From: Steroidobacter agaridevorans
GTDB lineage: Bacteria; Pseudomonadota; Gammaproteobacteria; Steroidobacterales; Steroidobacteraceae
Direction of reading: 5' to 3'
Assembly: GCF_009932555.1 (NCBI RefSeq)
Contig: NZ_BLJO01000006.1
Span: 467,648-531,647, forward strand
Length of the DNA stretch: 64,000 nt
The notes under the pieces were generated by a model, which made no database searches, had not been told where the DNA came from, and worked only from the letters and a program-made list of their open reading frames with translations. Shown in pieces: positions 44,348 through 54,991 of the stretch; the first letter of the stretch is position 1; each line of letters opens with the position of its first letter. A program made the translations under genes and the position numbers.

Positions 44348-44712
44348 GGGTGCGGTTGATGCGTTTCGGTGGCTCGGCGTCGCGCTACAGAGTGCCGTTC
44401 GATGCGTCGGTAGCTCGGCGAGGCGCTGCCGAGTGCGTTTGACGCGTTGTGGTTCGGCAGCGTCAGGGTGGGAGTGTCTCCTTCCGGCACCGGGCGCCCG
44501 CCGGAGCGCATTGCGCCCCTCGCGTCACGTCCATGATGAGCCCTGCTGTTTCGGCCCCGTCCGTGTGCCGAAAAGCTGCCGGAAGGAGACACTCCCACCC
44601 TGACGCCGCCCGATAGCGCAGAGGAGCTGCAAGGTTGAAAGGCAAAGAGAGCCTGGAGCCATGGTGTGAGATTTTCTGGCTCTCCTCGTGGTAGACGATT
44701 CTTCTCCGGCGC
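44348..44712. other. Gene-poor gap with hairpins and short repeats
   Basis: 365 bases without a convincing gene. Its left part has an imperfect direct repeat of about 20 bases (44358-44379 and 44401-44420) and a hairpin CTCGGC/GCCGAG at 44414-44433. Its middle is the large inverted-repeat element described separately. The right 100 bases show nothing I can name. Short frames here are side products of the repeat. Confidence 0.7.
44460..44606. repeat. 147-bp element with 30-bp perfect inverted repeats and two inner hairpins
   Basis: The left arm 44460-44489 is the exact reverse complement of the right arm 44577-44606 (30 of 30). The 87-base interior holds a 6-bp stem GGGCGC/GCGCCC (44492-44497, 44513-44518) and a 7-bp stem TTTCGGC/GCCGAAA (44549-44555, 44567-44573). 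The whole can fold as a cruciform with two side hairpins. There is no transposase, so it may be a MITE or REP-like dispersed repeat, or a strong bidirectional terminator. Confidence 0.8.
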
Positions 44713-45750
44713 TTAGGCCGAGTCGAGCGCCGACTCAGCTACCCCAGCAGTTGCCGTTCTCGGTGCGAGATGAGAAAGAAACTGCCGCGTCGCTGTTTCC
44801 CACGTATTTGCTAGCGCGTAAGCGCGGCATTGGTTTGGATCGAGCTTGAGCGCAGCTAACGTGGCGGCGCGGAGATCTTCGTTGAGTTCGCCAGTGACGC
44901 CTTGAGTCACGACGTCGATGGGACCGGTGACAGGATAAGCAGCGACCGGAACGCCGCAGGCCATCGCCTCTAGCATCACCAAACCAAACGTGTCCGTGCG
45001 GCTGGGAAATACAAACACATCCGATGCAGCGACATGCGACGCGAGCTCTTCGCCGAATTTGAAGCCGACGAATTTCGCGTTCGGATATTTCGCTTCCAGC
45101 TCGGCGCGCGCGGGGCCGTCGCCGACGACGACTTTGGTGCCGGGCAGGTCGAGCTTCAGGAAGGCTTCGATGTTCTTCTCGATGGCCACTCGCCCCACAT
45201 ACATCGCGACAGGCCGAGGAAAATCCAGGAAACGCTTGTCTCTTGGCTTGAATAAAGAAACATCCACACCGCGAGTCCATCGCACGATGTTCCTGAACCC
45301 GCGTGACTCGAGCAGACGCTGCATCGCCGGCGTCGCGACCATGGTGCGTGCGGCCGCCGAATGGAAGCGACGTAAATGTGCGTAACTCACCGCAAGCGGA
45401 ATCGGCACCCGCGCGCGCACGTACTCGGGAAATTGAGTGTGATACGACGTAGTAAACGGAAACCGCCGGCGCAAACACCACTTCCTCGCCGCCGCGCCCA
45501 ATGTTCCTTCGGTGGCGATGTGAATCGCGTCCGGCCCGAACTCTTCGAGCAACGATGACGCACGCCCGTACGGCAGCCACGCCAGCCGGATTTCCGGATA
45601 CGTAGGACACGGAAACGTTTTGAACTGATTCGGCTCGACGATGCGCACGTCATGGCCGAGCGCGCGCAAGCCGTCGGCGGTCGTGCTCAGCGTCTTGACG
45701 ACACCATTGGTTTGCGGGCGCCACGCATCGGTAACGATCGCTATCTTCAC
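44713..45750 (-). CDS. Glycosyltransferase family 4 protein
   Basis: A 345-residue GT-B glycosyltransferase. The N-terminus KIAIVTDAWRPQTNGVVKTL is typical of the MgtA/PimB-like group; the donor site block RTDTFGLVMLEAMACGVPVAA (E-x7-E type) lies near residue 255. The GTG at 45750 overlaps the stop of the upstream phosphoesterase gene (GTGA), so the two are co-translated. Sugar and acceptor are unknown; a glycolipid is plausible given the partner. Confidence 0.88.
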   Translation of the reverse strand: MKIAIVTDAWRPQTNGVVKTLSTTADGLRALGHDVRIVEPNQFKTFPCPTYPEIRLAWLPYGRASSLLEEFGPDAIHIATEGTLGAAARKWCLRRRFPFTTSYHTQFPEYVRARVPIPLAVSYAHLRRFHSAAARTMVATPAMQRLLESRGFRNIVRWTRGVDVSLFKPRDKRFLDFPRPVAMYVGRVAIEKNIEAFLKLDLPGTKVVVGDGPARAELEAKYPNAKFVGFKFGEELASHVAASDVFVFPSRTDTFGLVMLEAMACGVPVAAYPVTGPIDVVTQGVTGELNEDLRAATLAALKLDPNQCRAYALANTWETATRQFLSHLAPRTATAGVAESALDSA

Positions 45751-46562
45751 GCGGCCTGCCCGATCGGCAGCGTTGCAACCACCCCGGTGTGCGCCACCAC
45801 TTGTTTCTGCTCCGTCCAACGCAACAACGACATGTGGCCGTCGTCGTCTTCGGTCAGCACCGTGCAGCTCTCGACCCAGTCGCCGTCGTTGCAATAGGTG
45901 ATGCCGTCGATCTCGGTGATCTCGGCGCGGTGGATGTGGCCGCAGACGATGCCGTCGAGGTTGCGGCGCTTCGCTTCATCGGCCAGCGCGCGCTCGAAGT
46001 TCGCGATGTACTTCACCGCGTTCTTCACCTTGTGCTTCAGGAACGCGGCGATCGACCAGTACGGCGCGCCAAACGCGCGCCGGAAAAAATTCACATAGCG
46101 ATTCAGCTTCAGAATAAAGGCGTAAGCGCGATTGCCGAGCGCTTCGAGCAGCGGGCTCGCTTTGATGACGCTGTCGAACTCGTCGCCGTGCAGGACCAGG
46201 AACTTGCGACCGTCGGCGTTCTCGTGGACGAACTCGCGATGAATCTCGACATTGCCGAACACCATGCCGCAGTACTCGCGGAACACGCTGTCGTGATTGC
46301 CCGGGATGTAGATGACGCGCGTGCCGGCCTTGGCTTTGCCGAGAATGGTCCGGATGACGTTGTTGTGTTCCTGCGGCCAGAAGAACGAACGCTTCAGGCT
46401 CCACATGTCGATGATGTCGCCGACCAGGTAGAGCGTGTCGCACTCGACCGAGTGCAGGAAATCCAAGAGGTAGTCCGCGCTGCAGCCGCGGAAGCCCAGA
46501 TGGATGTCGGAAATGAACACGCTGCGGAAGCGGAAGACCGGTTTGCTCGGAGTCGGGCTCAT
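45747..46562 (-). CDS. LpxH-like calcineurin-type phosphoesterase
   Basis: A 271-residue metallophosphoesterase with the full motif set: SDIHLG near 19, GDIIDMW near 48, GNHDS near 87, HGDEFDS near 125 and GHIHRAEI near 215. It matches the group annotated as UDP-2,3-diacylglucosamine diphosphatase, but it is longer than classic LpxH (~240) and its neighbour is a glycosyltransferase rather than lipid A genes, so the substrate may differ. Confidence 0.85.
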   Translation of the reverse strand: MSPTPSKPVFRFRSVFISDIHLGFRGCSADYLLDFLHSVECDTLYLVGDIIDMWSLKRSFFWPQEHNNVIRTILGKAKAGTRVIYIPGNHDSVFREYCGMVFGNVEIHREFVHENADGRKFLVLHGDEFDSVIKASPLLEALGNRAYAFILKLNRYVNFFRRAFGAPYWSIAAFLKHKVKNAVKYIANFERALADEAKRRNLDGIVCGHIHRAEITEIDGITYCNDGDWVESCTVLTEDDDGHMSLLRWTEQKQVVAHTGVVATLPIGQAA

Positions 46563-47070
46563 GGTTCACCTCCTGCGACGAGGCTTTGCGGTGCGCGCAG
46601 ACTCGGCCCGGAACGTGACCGGTAAATGACAACGGCGGGAAGTTTCTTTGACGGGTCAGCGGGTTGGGCGGAGAAAACTCCATGACAGGTCAGGAGCTGT
46701 CATAAGCCCGCCCCGAGGCACGGCCGGGCCGGCCACAGCGCTCAATCCAGCAGCAAGTTTCATTTTCGAGCTGCTGTTGAGGCTCGGGAGTGCACATCGG
46801 CGTCCAGACCAGCGATTATTGCGCCTGATTTTTCCACTTGTACCTTCGATCGCGCCAAAGGCCACAGACGTATCTCCCGACGGCCGCGAAGCGGCCTGCG
46901 TTCCGAGCTAGCGGTCAAACAGACGGACAATCTGCTGCTGAGTGGAGACCCTGCGCCGGGATTAGCGCCGATCTTGCACTTTTGTGGAAAATATTCGCTG
47001 TTACGGAATCTTCATTCATGTCTCACCCGCGTCCGCTATCCTGCGGAAACCCTCCAAACACCGGTTTCCG
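46563..47070. other. 508-base intergenic region between the phosphoesterase and dtd
   Basis: No credible gene. It holds three simple hairpins: TGACAG/CTGTCA (46683-46702), CAGCAGC/GCTGCTG (46748-46776) and GGCCGC-GAA-GCGGCC (46882-46896). The sequence before dtd is AT-richer; a TTGCAC at 46974-46979 may be a -35 but no good -10 follows. The divergent upstream part should carry the promoter of the phosphoesterase-glycosyltransferase pair. Confidence 0.6.
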
Positions 47071-47532
47071 ATGATCGGCCTGCTCCAGCGCGTCACCCAC
47101 GCCGAAGTTCGTGTAGCCGATCGCCAAGTCGGCGCCATCGAGACGGGATTGTTGGTATTGGTGGGCGTGGAGCGCGGCGATAGCGAGTCGCAGGCCGACC
47201 GGCTGCTGGAACGGCTGTGCACCTACCGCGTTTTTCCAGACAGCGAAGGCCGTATGAATCGCAGCCTGCAGGACATCGGCGGACAGCTGTTGCTGGTTTC
47301 GCAGTTCACACTGGCGGCGGACACGCGCAGCGGCACTCGACCCGGCTTCAGTCCGGCCGCCGCGCCCGAGGAAGGGCGGCGGTTGTTCGACTATCTGGTC
47401 GGGCGGGCACGAGCGCGCCTGGGCGCGGTCCAAACGGGAGAGTTTGGCGCCAACATGCAGGTCAGCCTGACCAATGACGGTCCGGTCACGTTCTGGCTGC
47501 AGGCGCCGCCGGAAGGATCGGGCAAGGGCTAG
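47071..47532 (+). CDS. dtd: D-aminoacyl-tRNA deacylase
   Basis: Removes D-amino acids (and glycine) wrongly attached to tRNA. The 153-residue protein has both signature motifs, [12 protein letters not shown] near residue 77 and the Gly-cisPro motif GPVTFWLQ near 138. The ATG at 47071 gives the normal start [13 protein letters not shown]; an in-frame upstream ATG has no support. Confidence 0.95.
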   Translation: MIGLLQRVTHAEVRVADRQVGAIETGLLVLVGVERGDSESQADRLLERLCTYRVFPDSEGRMNRSLQDIGGQLLLVSQFTLAADTRSGTRPGFSPAAAPEEGRRLFDYLVGRARARLGAVQTGEFGANMQVSLTNDGPVTFWLQAPPEGSGKG

Positions 47533-47610
47533 AGTTTTCCACGGCCGCCGACACCCAATCGACAAGTGGGTGGCGTATGATCCGGCGGCTTTGCGAAGCG
47601 GGAGAGTCGA

Positions 47611-47841
47611 ATGGGCATCGGTTTCAAAGAACTTCTGATCATCCTCGCCATTGCGCTGTTGATCTTCGGCGCCAAGCGGCTGCGGACGATCGGCTCGGAT
47701 CTGGGTGGCGCGGTCAAAGGCTTCCGGAAAGCCATGGACAGCGAGGACGAGAAGGAGACTCAGCAGCTCAATTCGCCCCAGAAGGACGCGGACTTCAACT
47801 CGACGTCCGAGAAGACGGGCAGCAAGAGCTCCAACGCTTGA
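47611..47841 (+). CDS. tatA: Twin-arginine translocase subunit TatA
   Basis: Pore-forming component of the Tat export system for folded proteins. The 76-residue protein has the N-terminal helix [21 protein letters not shown], an amphipathic helix and a charged tail. A GGGAGAG ribosome site precedes the ATG; a TATGAT at 47576-47581 could be its -10. First gene of tatABC. Confidence 0.95.
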   Translation: MGIGFKELLIILAIALLIFGAKRLRTIGSDLGGAVKGFRKAMDSEDEKETQQLNSPQKDADFNSTSEKTGSKSSNA

Positions 47842-47861
47842 TGCTCTGACCCGGACGCGCG

Positions 47862-48287
47862 ATGTTCGAAGTCGGCTTCACCGAGATCGTCCTGATCCTG
47901 GGCCTGGCGCTGCTGGTGCTGGGACCGGAAAAGTTGCCTGGCCTGGCCGAGAAGGTCGGCCGCTGGACCGGCCGTGCCCGCGCCATGGCGCGTCAGCTGC
48001 GCACGCAGCTGGAACAGGAAGTGTCCCTGGACGAGATGGCCAAGTCCCGTCCGATGCAGTCGCCGCCGCCCGCATCGCCTCCGCCCCCGACCGATACCGC
48101 CACGCCGGCTGAACCTCCCCATGCCGAGACCACGGTCAATGCTGAGGCAGCCGCGCCAAGCGAGCCGCAACCCGCCAGCGATCAACCTCACAATGCTTCG
48201 GGACTGGATCTGCAAACCATGGTTTCCGGCATGGAGCCGCCGCCACAATCGGCTGCCGAGACGCCCGCGACAAAAGCTGTGCAATGA
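47862..48287 (+). CDS. tatB: Twin-arginine translocase subunit TatB
   Basis: Receives Tat substrates together with TatC. The 141-residue protein starts MFEVGFTEIVLILGLALLVLGPEKLP, the standard TatB helix, followed by an amphipathic helix and a Pro/Ala-rich tail from residue 65. Its stop overlaps the tatC start (ATGA). Confidence 0.94.
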   Translation: MFEVGFTEIVLILGLALLVLGPEKLPGLAEKVGRWTGRARAMARQLRTQLEQEVSLDEMAKSRPMQSPPPASPPPPTDTATPAEPPHAETTVNAEAAAPSEPQPASDQPHNASGLDLQTMVSGMEPPPQSAAETPATKAVQ

Positions 48288-49063
48288 GCTCGCGCATGAG
48301 TGCTGACGAGCGTGAACAATTAGCCGAAGGCACGCTGATCTCGCACCTGGTCGAATTACGCGACCGGCTGATGCGTGCGGTGATCTGCATCGGCATCGTA
48401 TTTCTGCCCTGTGCCTATTTCTCGAACCAGCTGTTCACGCTGGTCGCGACGCCGCTGATCCAGAAGATGCCGGTGGGCACTTCCATGATCGCGACCAGCC
48501 TGGTCTCGCCATTTCTTGCGCCGCTGAAGCTGGCGCTGTTCGTCGCGCTGTTCATCTCGATGCCTTATGTGCTGTATCAGGCGTGGGCGTTCGTCGCACC
48601 CGGTTTGTACAAGCATGAGAAGCGCTTTGCCGTGCCGCTCGTGGTCTCGAGCATCGTGCTGTTCTACGCCGGCGTGGCGTTCGCCTACTTCGTCGTGTTC
48701 CCGCTGATGTTCACGTTCTTCACCACCAGCGCGCCGGCCGGCGTGCAGATGATGACGGACATGCAGAACTACCTGGATTTCGTGCTGCTGCTGTTCTTCG
48801 CGTTCGGTATCGCGTTCGAAATCCCGGTGGCGACCGTGCTGCTCGCCTCGACCGGCATGGTCAGCGTCGACACGATGGGCAAGAACCGCGGCTACGTGCT
48901 GCTGGGAATTTTCGTCGTCGCCGCGTTCCTGACGCCGCCGGATGCGATATCGCAGACCATGATGGCGGGGCCGATGTACCTGCTGTACGAGATCGGCATC
49001 CTGCTGTCGCGCTTCCTGTTGAAGAAGCGGGCCGAGACCAAGACGGACGACGACGCGACCTGA
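48284..49063 (+). CDS. tatC: Twin-arginine translocase subunit TatC
   Basis: Six-helix receptor for twin-arginine signal peptides. The 259-residue product has the N-terminal LISHLVELRDRLMRA near residue 17 and the FAFGIAFEIPV helix near 165. A second ATG lies five codons after the first (MSADEREQL). Confidence 0.95.
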   Translation: MSSRMSADEREQLAEGTLISHLVELRDRLMRAVICIGIVFLPCAYFSNQLFTLVATPLIQKMPVGTSMIATSLVSPFLAPLKLALFVALFISMPYVLYQAWAFVAPGLYKHEKRFAVPLVVSSIVLFYAGVAFAYFVVFPLMFTFFTTSAPAGVQMMTDMQNYLDFVLLLFFAFGIAFEIPVATVLLASTGMVSVDTMGKNRGYVLLGIFVVAAFLTPPDAISQTMMAGPMYLLYEIGILLSRFLLKKRAETKTDDDAT

Positions 49064-49216
49064 ACGTCTCGGTATACACGATAAGCTTTTGAGCTTCGCG
49101 CCTTGCTCCGCAGCGCGCTCTCGGTGAGACTGCGCCTCCATGATTTCTGTCATGGTTGTCACCCATAACAACAGCAGCGCCGCGCCCGCGAGCTGCCGCA
49201 GGGAGATCCTTCCCAT

Positions 49217-50695
49217 ATGAATCAAAGCATCGAACGCGATTCCACCCATGGGCCGCAGATCTTCGGGCATCCCCGCGGGCTGATGACCCTGTTCGCCACC
49301 GAAGCGTTCGAGCGCTTTACCTACTACGGCATGCGGGCCATCCTGATCCTGTTCATGACCGCGGCCATCGCCGATGGCGGGCTGGGCCTGGACGATCGCA
49401 CCGCCAGCGCGATTTACGGCTTGTACATTTCCGGCACGTATCTGCTGTCCCTGCTGGGCGGCTGGATCGCCGACCGCCTGATCGGTCAACAACGCGCGGT
49501 GGTCTGGGGCGGCGTGATGATCATGCTCGGCAACGGCTGCCTCGCCACCGGCAACACGCAGCTGTTTTTCATCGGCCTGATGGTGATCGTGCTCGGCGTC
49601 GGTCTGCTCAAGCCCAACATCAGCGCCATCGTCGCGCAGCTCTATCCCGAAGGCGGCTCGCGACGCGATGCCGGCTTCTCCATTTTTTACATGGGCATCA
49701 ACGTCGGCGCGACGCTGGGCTCGCTGCTGGTGCCGATGGCAGCTGAAGCGTTCGGTTGGAATGCGGGCTTCGCATTGCCGGCGATCGGCATGTTGATCGG
49801 CCTGGTGCAGTTCCAAGTCACCAAACATTACCTCGGCACCTCGGGTGTCGTGCCGATGGGCGAGCCCGCGACCTGGACGCCCATTGTCGGTTTCATGGTC
49901 GTGCTCGTCGCGGTCATGGCAGCGGTGCTGCTCGGCATGGTCCAGCTCGATCCCCTCGCTGTCTCGAAGGCGCTCAACTGGGCCCTGGTGGCGCTGGCCG
50001 CCGGCTTTTTCGGTTACCTGCTGTTCGCCGCCGGTCTGCAGCTGGATGAGCGCAAGCGCGTCGTGGCGATGATCGCGCTGTTCATCGCCTGCGCCATGTT
50101 CTGGGCGGGCTTCGAGCAGGCCGGCGCATCGTTCAACCTGTTCGCCGAGCGTCACACCGATCGCGTGATGTTCGGCTGGGAATTGCCGGCCGGCACGCTG
50201 CAAGCGGTGAACCCGGCGTTCATCATTGTTTTCGCGCCGGTGTTCGCGGCGATCTGGGTGAATCTGGGCCGTCGCAATCTGGATCCGTCGGCGCCCGCGA
50301 AGTTCGCCATCGGCCTGATCCTGATGGGCTTCGGCTTCCTGGTGATGTTCCTCGCCGCGCGTTACGTCGTCGCGGGCGAGAAAGTGCTGCCGACCTGGCT
50401 CATGCTCACGTATCTGCTGCATACATTCGGCGAGTTATGTCTGAGCCCGGTGGGCCTGAGCTCGATGACCAAACTCGCGCCGCCGCGCTTCGTCGGCCAG
50501 GTCATGGGCCTGTGGTTCCTCGCGACCGCGCTCGGCAACAACCTCGCCGGTCAGTTCGCCGGCGAGATCGATCCGAACAATCTGCCCGGCATGCCGGGTC
50601 AATTCCTGTATCTGTTCTGGTGGGGCTTCATCGCCGGCGTGGTGTTGCTGGTGCTGACCCCGTTCATCCGCAAGATGATGGCGGGTGTGAAGTAA
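49217..50695 (+). CDS. POT-family proton-coupled peptide transporter
   Basis: A 492-residue major facilitator protein of the PTR2/POT group, which imports di- and tripeptides with protons. The proton-binding signature EAFERFTYYG (ExxERFxYYG) is near residue 25 and a FEQAGASFNLFAERHTDR segment follows the central loop. A GGGAGA ribosome site precedes the ATG. It is followed by an M2 dipeptidase and an OPT transporter, which makes a peptide-use cluster. Confidence 0.92.
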   Translation: MNQSIERDSTHGPQIFGHPRGLMTLFATEAFERFTYYGMRAILILFMTAAIADGGLGLDDRTASAIYGLYISGTYLLSLLGGWIADRLIGQQRAVVWGGVMIMLGNGCLATGNTQLFFIGLMVIVLGVGLLKPNISAIVAQLYPEGGSRRDAGFSIFYMGINVGATLGSLLVPMAAEAFGWNAGFALPAIGMLIGLVQFQVTKHYLGTSGVVPMGEPATWTPIVGFMVVLVAVMAAVLLGMVQLDPLAVSKALNWALVALAAGFFGYLLFAAGLQLDERKRVVAMIALFIACAMFWAGFEQAGASFNLFAERHTDRVMFGWELPAGTLQAVNPAFIIVFAPVFAAIWVNLGRRNLDPSAPAKFAIGLILMGFGFLVMFLAARYVVAGEKVLPTWLMLTYLLHTFGELCLSPVGLSSMTKLAPPRFVGQVMGLWFLATALGNNLAGQFAGEIDPNNLPGMPGQFLYLFWWGFIAGVVLLVLTPFIRKMMAGVK

Positions 50696-50713
50696 CTCCG
50701 TCGGAGAACAGCC

Positions 50714-52531
<1,818 letters not shown>

Positions 52532-52535
52532 TCTC

Positions 52536-54482
52536 ATGAATACATCTGCGACTCAAAGCCCGCCGCAGCTGACGCCGCGCGCGATCATTCTGTCGGTCGT
52601 GCTCGCGATGATTCTCGCGGCCGCGAACACCTATCTTGGTTTGTTTGCGGGTCTCACGATCGCGACCGCCATTCCCGCCGCCGTCGTATCGATGGCGGTG
52701 CTACGTCTGCTCGGCGGCGGTCACATTCTCGAGAACAACATCGTGCAGACCGGCGCGTCGGCCGGCTCATCGATCGCCGCTGGCGTGATCTTCACGGTGC
52801 CAGCGCTGGTGATCCTCGGCCACTGGACCGACTTCCAATATTGGTGGGTGCTGGCGATCGCGGGTTTGGGCGGCATCCTCGGCGTGTTGTTTTCGGTGCC
52901 ATTGCGTCGCTCGCTGATCGTCGATCAGCAGCTGGCGTTTCCTGAAGGCAAAGCCGCGGCTGAAGTGCTGAAGGCCGGCGAGAATCCGGCCAGCGGCATT
53001 CGCGTGCTCGCTGCTGCTTCTGCACTGGGCGGCCTCGGCAAGCTCATTGCGGCGAGCGGCCTGCGTCTGGTGCCCGACTCGGCTGCGTTCGGCGGCTTCA
53101 TCGGCAAGGGCATCGCGTACATGGGAACGAACCTGTCGCCGGCGCTGCTCGGCGTGGGTTACATCGTGGGTCTGAACATCGGCATCGTGGTGGTGGCGGG
53201 CGGCATCCTGTCCTGGAACATCGCCATCCCGATCTACAGCGCCTACTTCCTCGACGGCAATCCCGATCTCGCGGCTCGACTGGTCGGTGCGAGCGCTGAA
53301 GACGCGGCCGGCGCGATCTGGAGCGCGGAGATCCGCTACCTCGGCGTCGGCGCGATGTTGATCGGTGGCATCTGGACGCTGATTTCGCTGCGCAAGTCGC
53401 TCATGTCCGGCATCCGCAGCGGTCTGGACGCGGCACGAGCCGGCGCCTCGAAAGTAGTCGCGGAAACGGAGAAGGATCTGCCGATGAAGGCGGTGCTGAT
53501 CGGCTTGATCGCGTTCACCCTGCCGCTGGCGGGGCTGTATCACGCGATCGTGCAGAACTTCGCCGTATCCATCCCGATGACGATCATCATGATCGTCGCG
53601 GGCTTTTTGTTCAGCTCGGTGTCGGCGTACATGGCGGGCCTGGTGGGCTCGTCGAACAATCCGGTCTCGGGCATCACCATCGGCACCATCTTGTTCGCAT
53701 CGCTGGTGTTAGCCGCGCTCATGGGCAGCAATGCTCCGCTGGGTCCGGTCGCCGCGATCGTGATCGGCGCGGTGGTCTGTTGTGCGGCAGCCGTCGCCGG
53801 CGACAACCTGCAGGACCTGAAGGCTGGTTACATGATCGGCGCGACACCGTGGCGGCAGCAGGTGATGCTGGCGATCGGCGCAGCCTCATGCGCGCTGGTC
53901 ATGGCGCCGGTGTTGAACCTGCTCGCCAAAGCGTATGGCATCGGCGTCCCCACACCCGATCATCCGAATCCGTTGCTGGCGCCGCAGGCGACGCTGATGG
54001 CTTCAGTGGCGAAAGGTTTGTTTGGTGGCGAGCTGCCGTGGGATTTGATCTGGATCGGCGTAGCGATCGGTGCGGCGATCATCGTTTGCGATGAGATCCT
54101 GAAGAAGCGCGGCGCTAATTTCCGCACACCGGTGCTGGCCGCGGCGGTGGGTATTTATTTGCCGCTGGATCTGACCGTGCCGATCTTCCTCGGCGGCTTG
54201 CTGGCCCATCTGGTCGAGCGTGCGGCGGGAGTTCACAACGATCCTGACGCCGCCGAGCGCATTCACCGCAAGGGTGTGTTGTTCTCCGCCGGTTTGATCA
54301 CGGGCGAGGCGCTGCTCGGCATCGTGATCGCCATTCCCATCGTGTACAGCGGGAGTGCGGATGTGCTGTCGTTGCCGGAGTTCCTGCACTTCGGCGAATT
54401 GGTGGGCCTGGCGATCTTCGCCGTGGTCGGTTGGATCCTGTATCGGGTCGCGGTGAAGGGCGCGCTTACTTCTTCATCGTGA
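52536..54482 (+). CDS. OPT-family oligopeptide transporter
   Basis: A 648-residue protein with about 14-16 membrane helices. The N-terminal NTYLGLFAGLTIATAIPAAV near residue 25 and the NNIVQTGASAGSSIAAG segment near 70 are OPT signatures. It may import small peptides or metal-peptide complexes. The ATG at 52536 follows the M2 stop by 4 bases; the stop overlaps the end of the convergent holin-like gene by 17 bases. Confidence 0.92.
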   Translation: MNTSATQSPPQLTPRAIILSVVLAMILAAANTYLGLFAGLTIATAIPAAVVSMAVLRLLGGGHILENNIVQTGASAGSSIAAGVIFTVPALVILGHWTDFQYWWVLAIAGLGGILGVLFSVPLRRSLIVDQQLAFPEGKAAAEVLKAGENPASGIRVLAAASALGGLGKLIAASGLRLVPDSAAFGGFIGKGIAYMGTNLSPALLGVGYIVGLNIGIVVVAGGILSWNIAIPIYSAYFLDGNPDLAARLVGASAEDAAGAIWSAEIRYLGVGAMLIGGIWTLISLRKSLMSGIRSGLDAARAGASKVVAETEKDLPMKAVLIGLIAFTLPLAGLYHAIVQNFAVSIPMTIIMIVAGFLFSSVSAYMAGLVGSSNNPVSGITIGTILFASLVLAALMGSNAPLGPVAAIVIGAVVCCAAAVAGDNLQDLKAGYMIGATPWRQQVMLAIGAASCALVMAPVLNLLAKAYGIGVPTPDHPNPLLAPQATLMASVAKGLFGGELPWDLIWIGVAIGAAIIVCDEILKKRGANFRTPVLAAAVGIYLPLDLTVPIFLGGLLAHLVERAAGVHNDPDAAERIHRKGVLFSAGLITGEALLGIVIAIPIVYSGSADVLSLPEFLHFGELVGLAIFAVVGWILYRVAVKGALTSSS

Positions 54483-54840
54483 TCACTTCGACGCGGCCGT
54501 TGTTGGCGATCATGCCCGAGGCCAGCCAGGAAGTGAGACTCACGATCAGCGATGCACCGAGCGCGGTCCAGAAGCTGTTGATGGCGAAGCCGCCGAGCAG
54601 CAAGGCCACCAGGCCGAGCATGCCGGCATTGATGACCAGCAGGAACAGCCCCAGCGACAGCAACGTCAGCGGCAGGGTGAGGATCACGGCGATCGGCCGG
54701 ACGATGGCGTTGACGATTCCGAGCAGCACCGCGGCCGCGAGCAACGTCACCGGGCCATCGAACTGCAGCCCGTCGAAGAGTTGGGTGGCCAGCCAGAGTC
54801 CCAGGGCGACGATGGCGGCGCGAAAGATAAATCCGGTCAT
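54466..54840 (-). CDS. Phage holin family (superfamily IV) membrane protein
   Basis: A 124-residue protein with four predicted helices and the GIVNAIVRPIAVILTLPLTLLSLG segment characteristic of the mycobacterial-type four-helix holin family. Such genes are common in non-phage settings and no phage genes are near, so a lysis role is unlikely. A GAGGATCGC ribosome site precedes the ATG. It overlaps the convergent OPT gene by 17 bases. Confidence 0.8.
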   Translation of the reverse strand: MTGFIFRAAIVALGLWLATQLFDGLQFDGPVTLLAAAVLLGIVNAIVRPIAVILTLPLTLLSLGLFLLVINAGMLGLVALLLGGFAINSFWTALGASLIVSLTSWLASGMIANNGRVEVITMKK

Positions 54841-54855
54841 GATGCGATCCTCGTG

Positions 54856-54891
54856 GCGCGACGGGTAAGCTACGGCTCACATCCGTCGCGC
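54856..54891 (-). promoter_or_regulatory. Hairpin upstream of the holin-like gene
   Basis: GCGCGACGG (54856-54864) pairs perfectly with CCGTCGCGC (54883-54891) across 18 bases that contain a small inner AAGC/GCTC pair. On the minus strand it sits 15 bases before the ATG, next to the ribosome site. It could be an operator or an RNA structure that controls translation. Confidence 0.45.
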
Positions 54892-54991
54892 TCATGATAC
54901 GCCTATCTTGTGTCGGTGCTGGGCAGGATGCCCGAATGCAGCGGGCACATGGACGTGCAGGAGCTGCCCAGTTCGTCAATGAGGGAACGCA

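Noticed and set aside
44266-44645. Short open frames in the 44348-44712 gap
   Set aside because: They are translations of the inverted-repeat arms in either direction; no start signals or family match.
44790-44812. parS-like sequence (tgtttcccacgtat)
   Set aside because: Only half matches the parS consensus and it lies inside the glycosyltransferase gene.
46648-46911. 87-codon open frame in the 46563-47070 gap
   Set aside because: No ribosome site, unusual composition and no similarity that I recognise.
48356-50422. 688-codon open frame opposite tatC and the POT transporter
   Set aside because: Spans two real genes on the other strand; composition is of shadow type and there is no recognisable motif.
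54466-54840. Prophage remnant suggested by the holin family name
   Set aside because: No integrase, capsid, terminase or endolysin nearby; this holin-like family is common in ordinary chromosomes.
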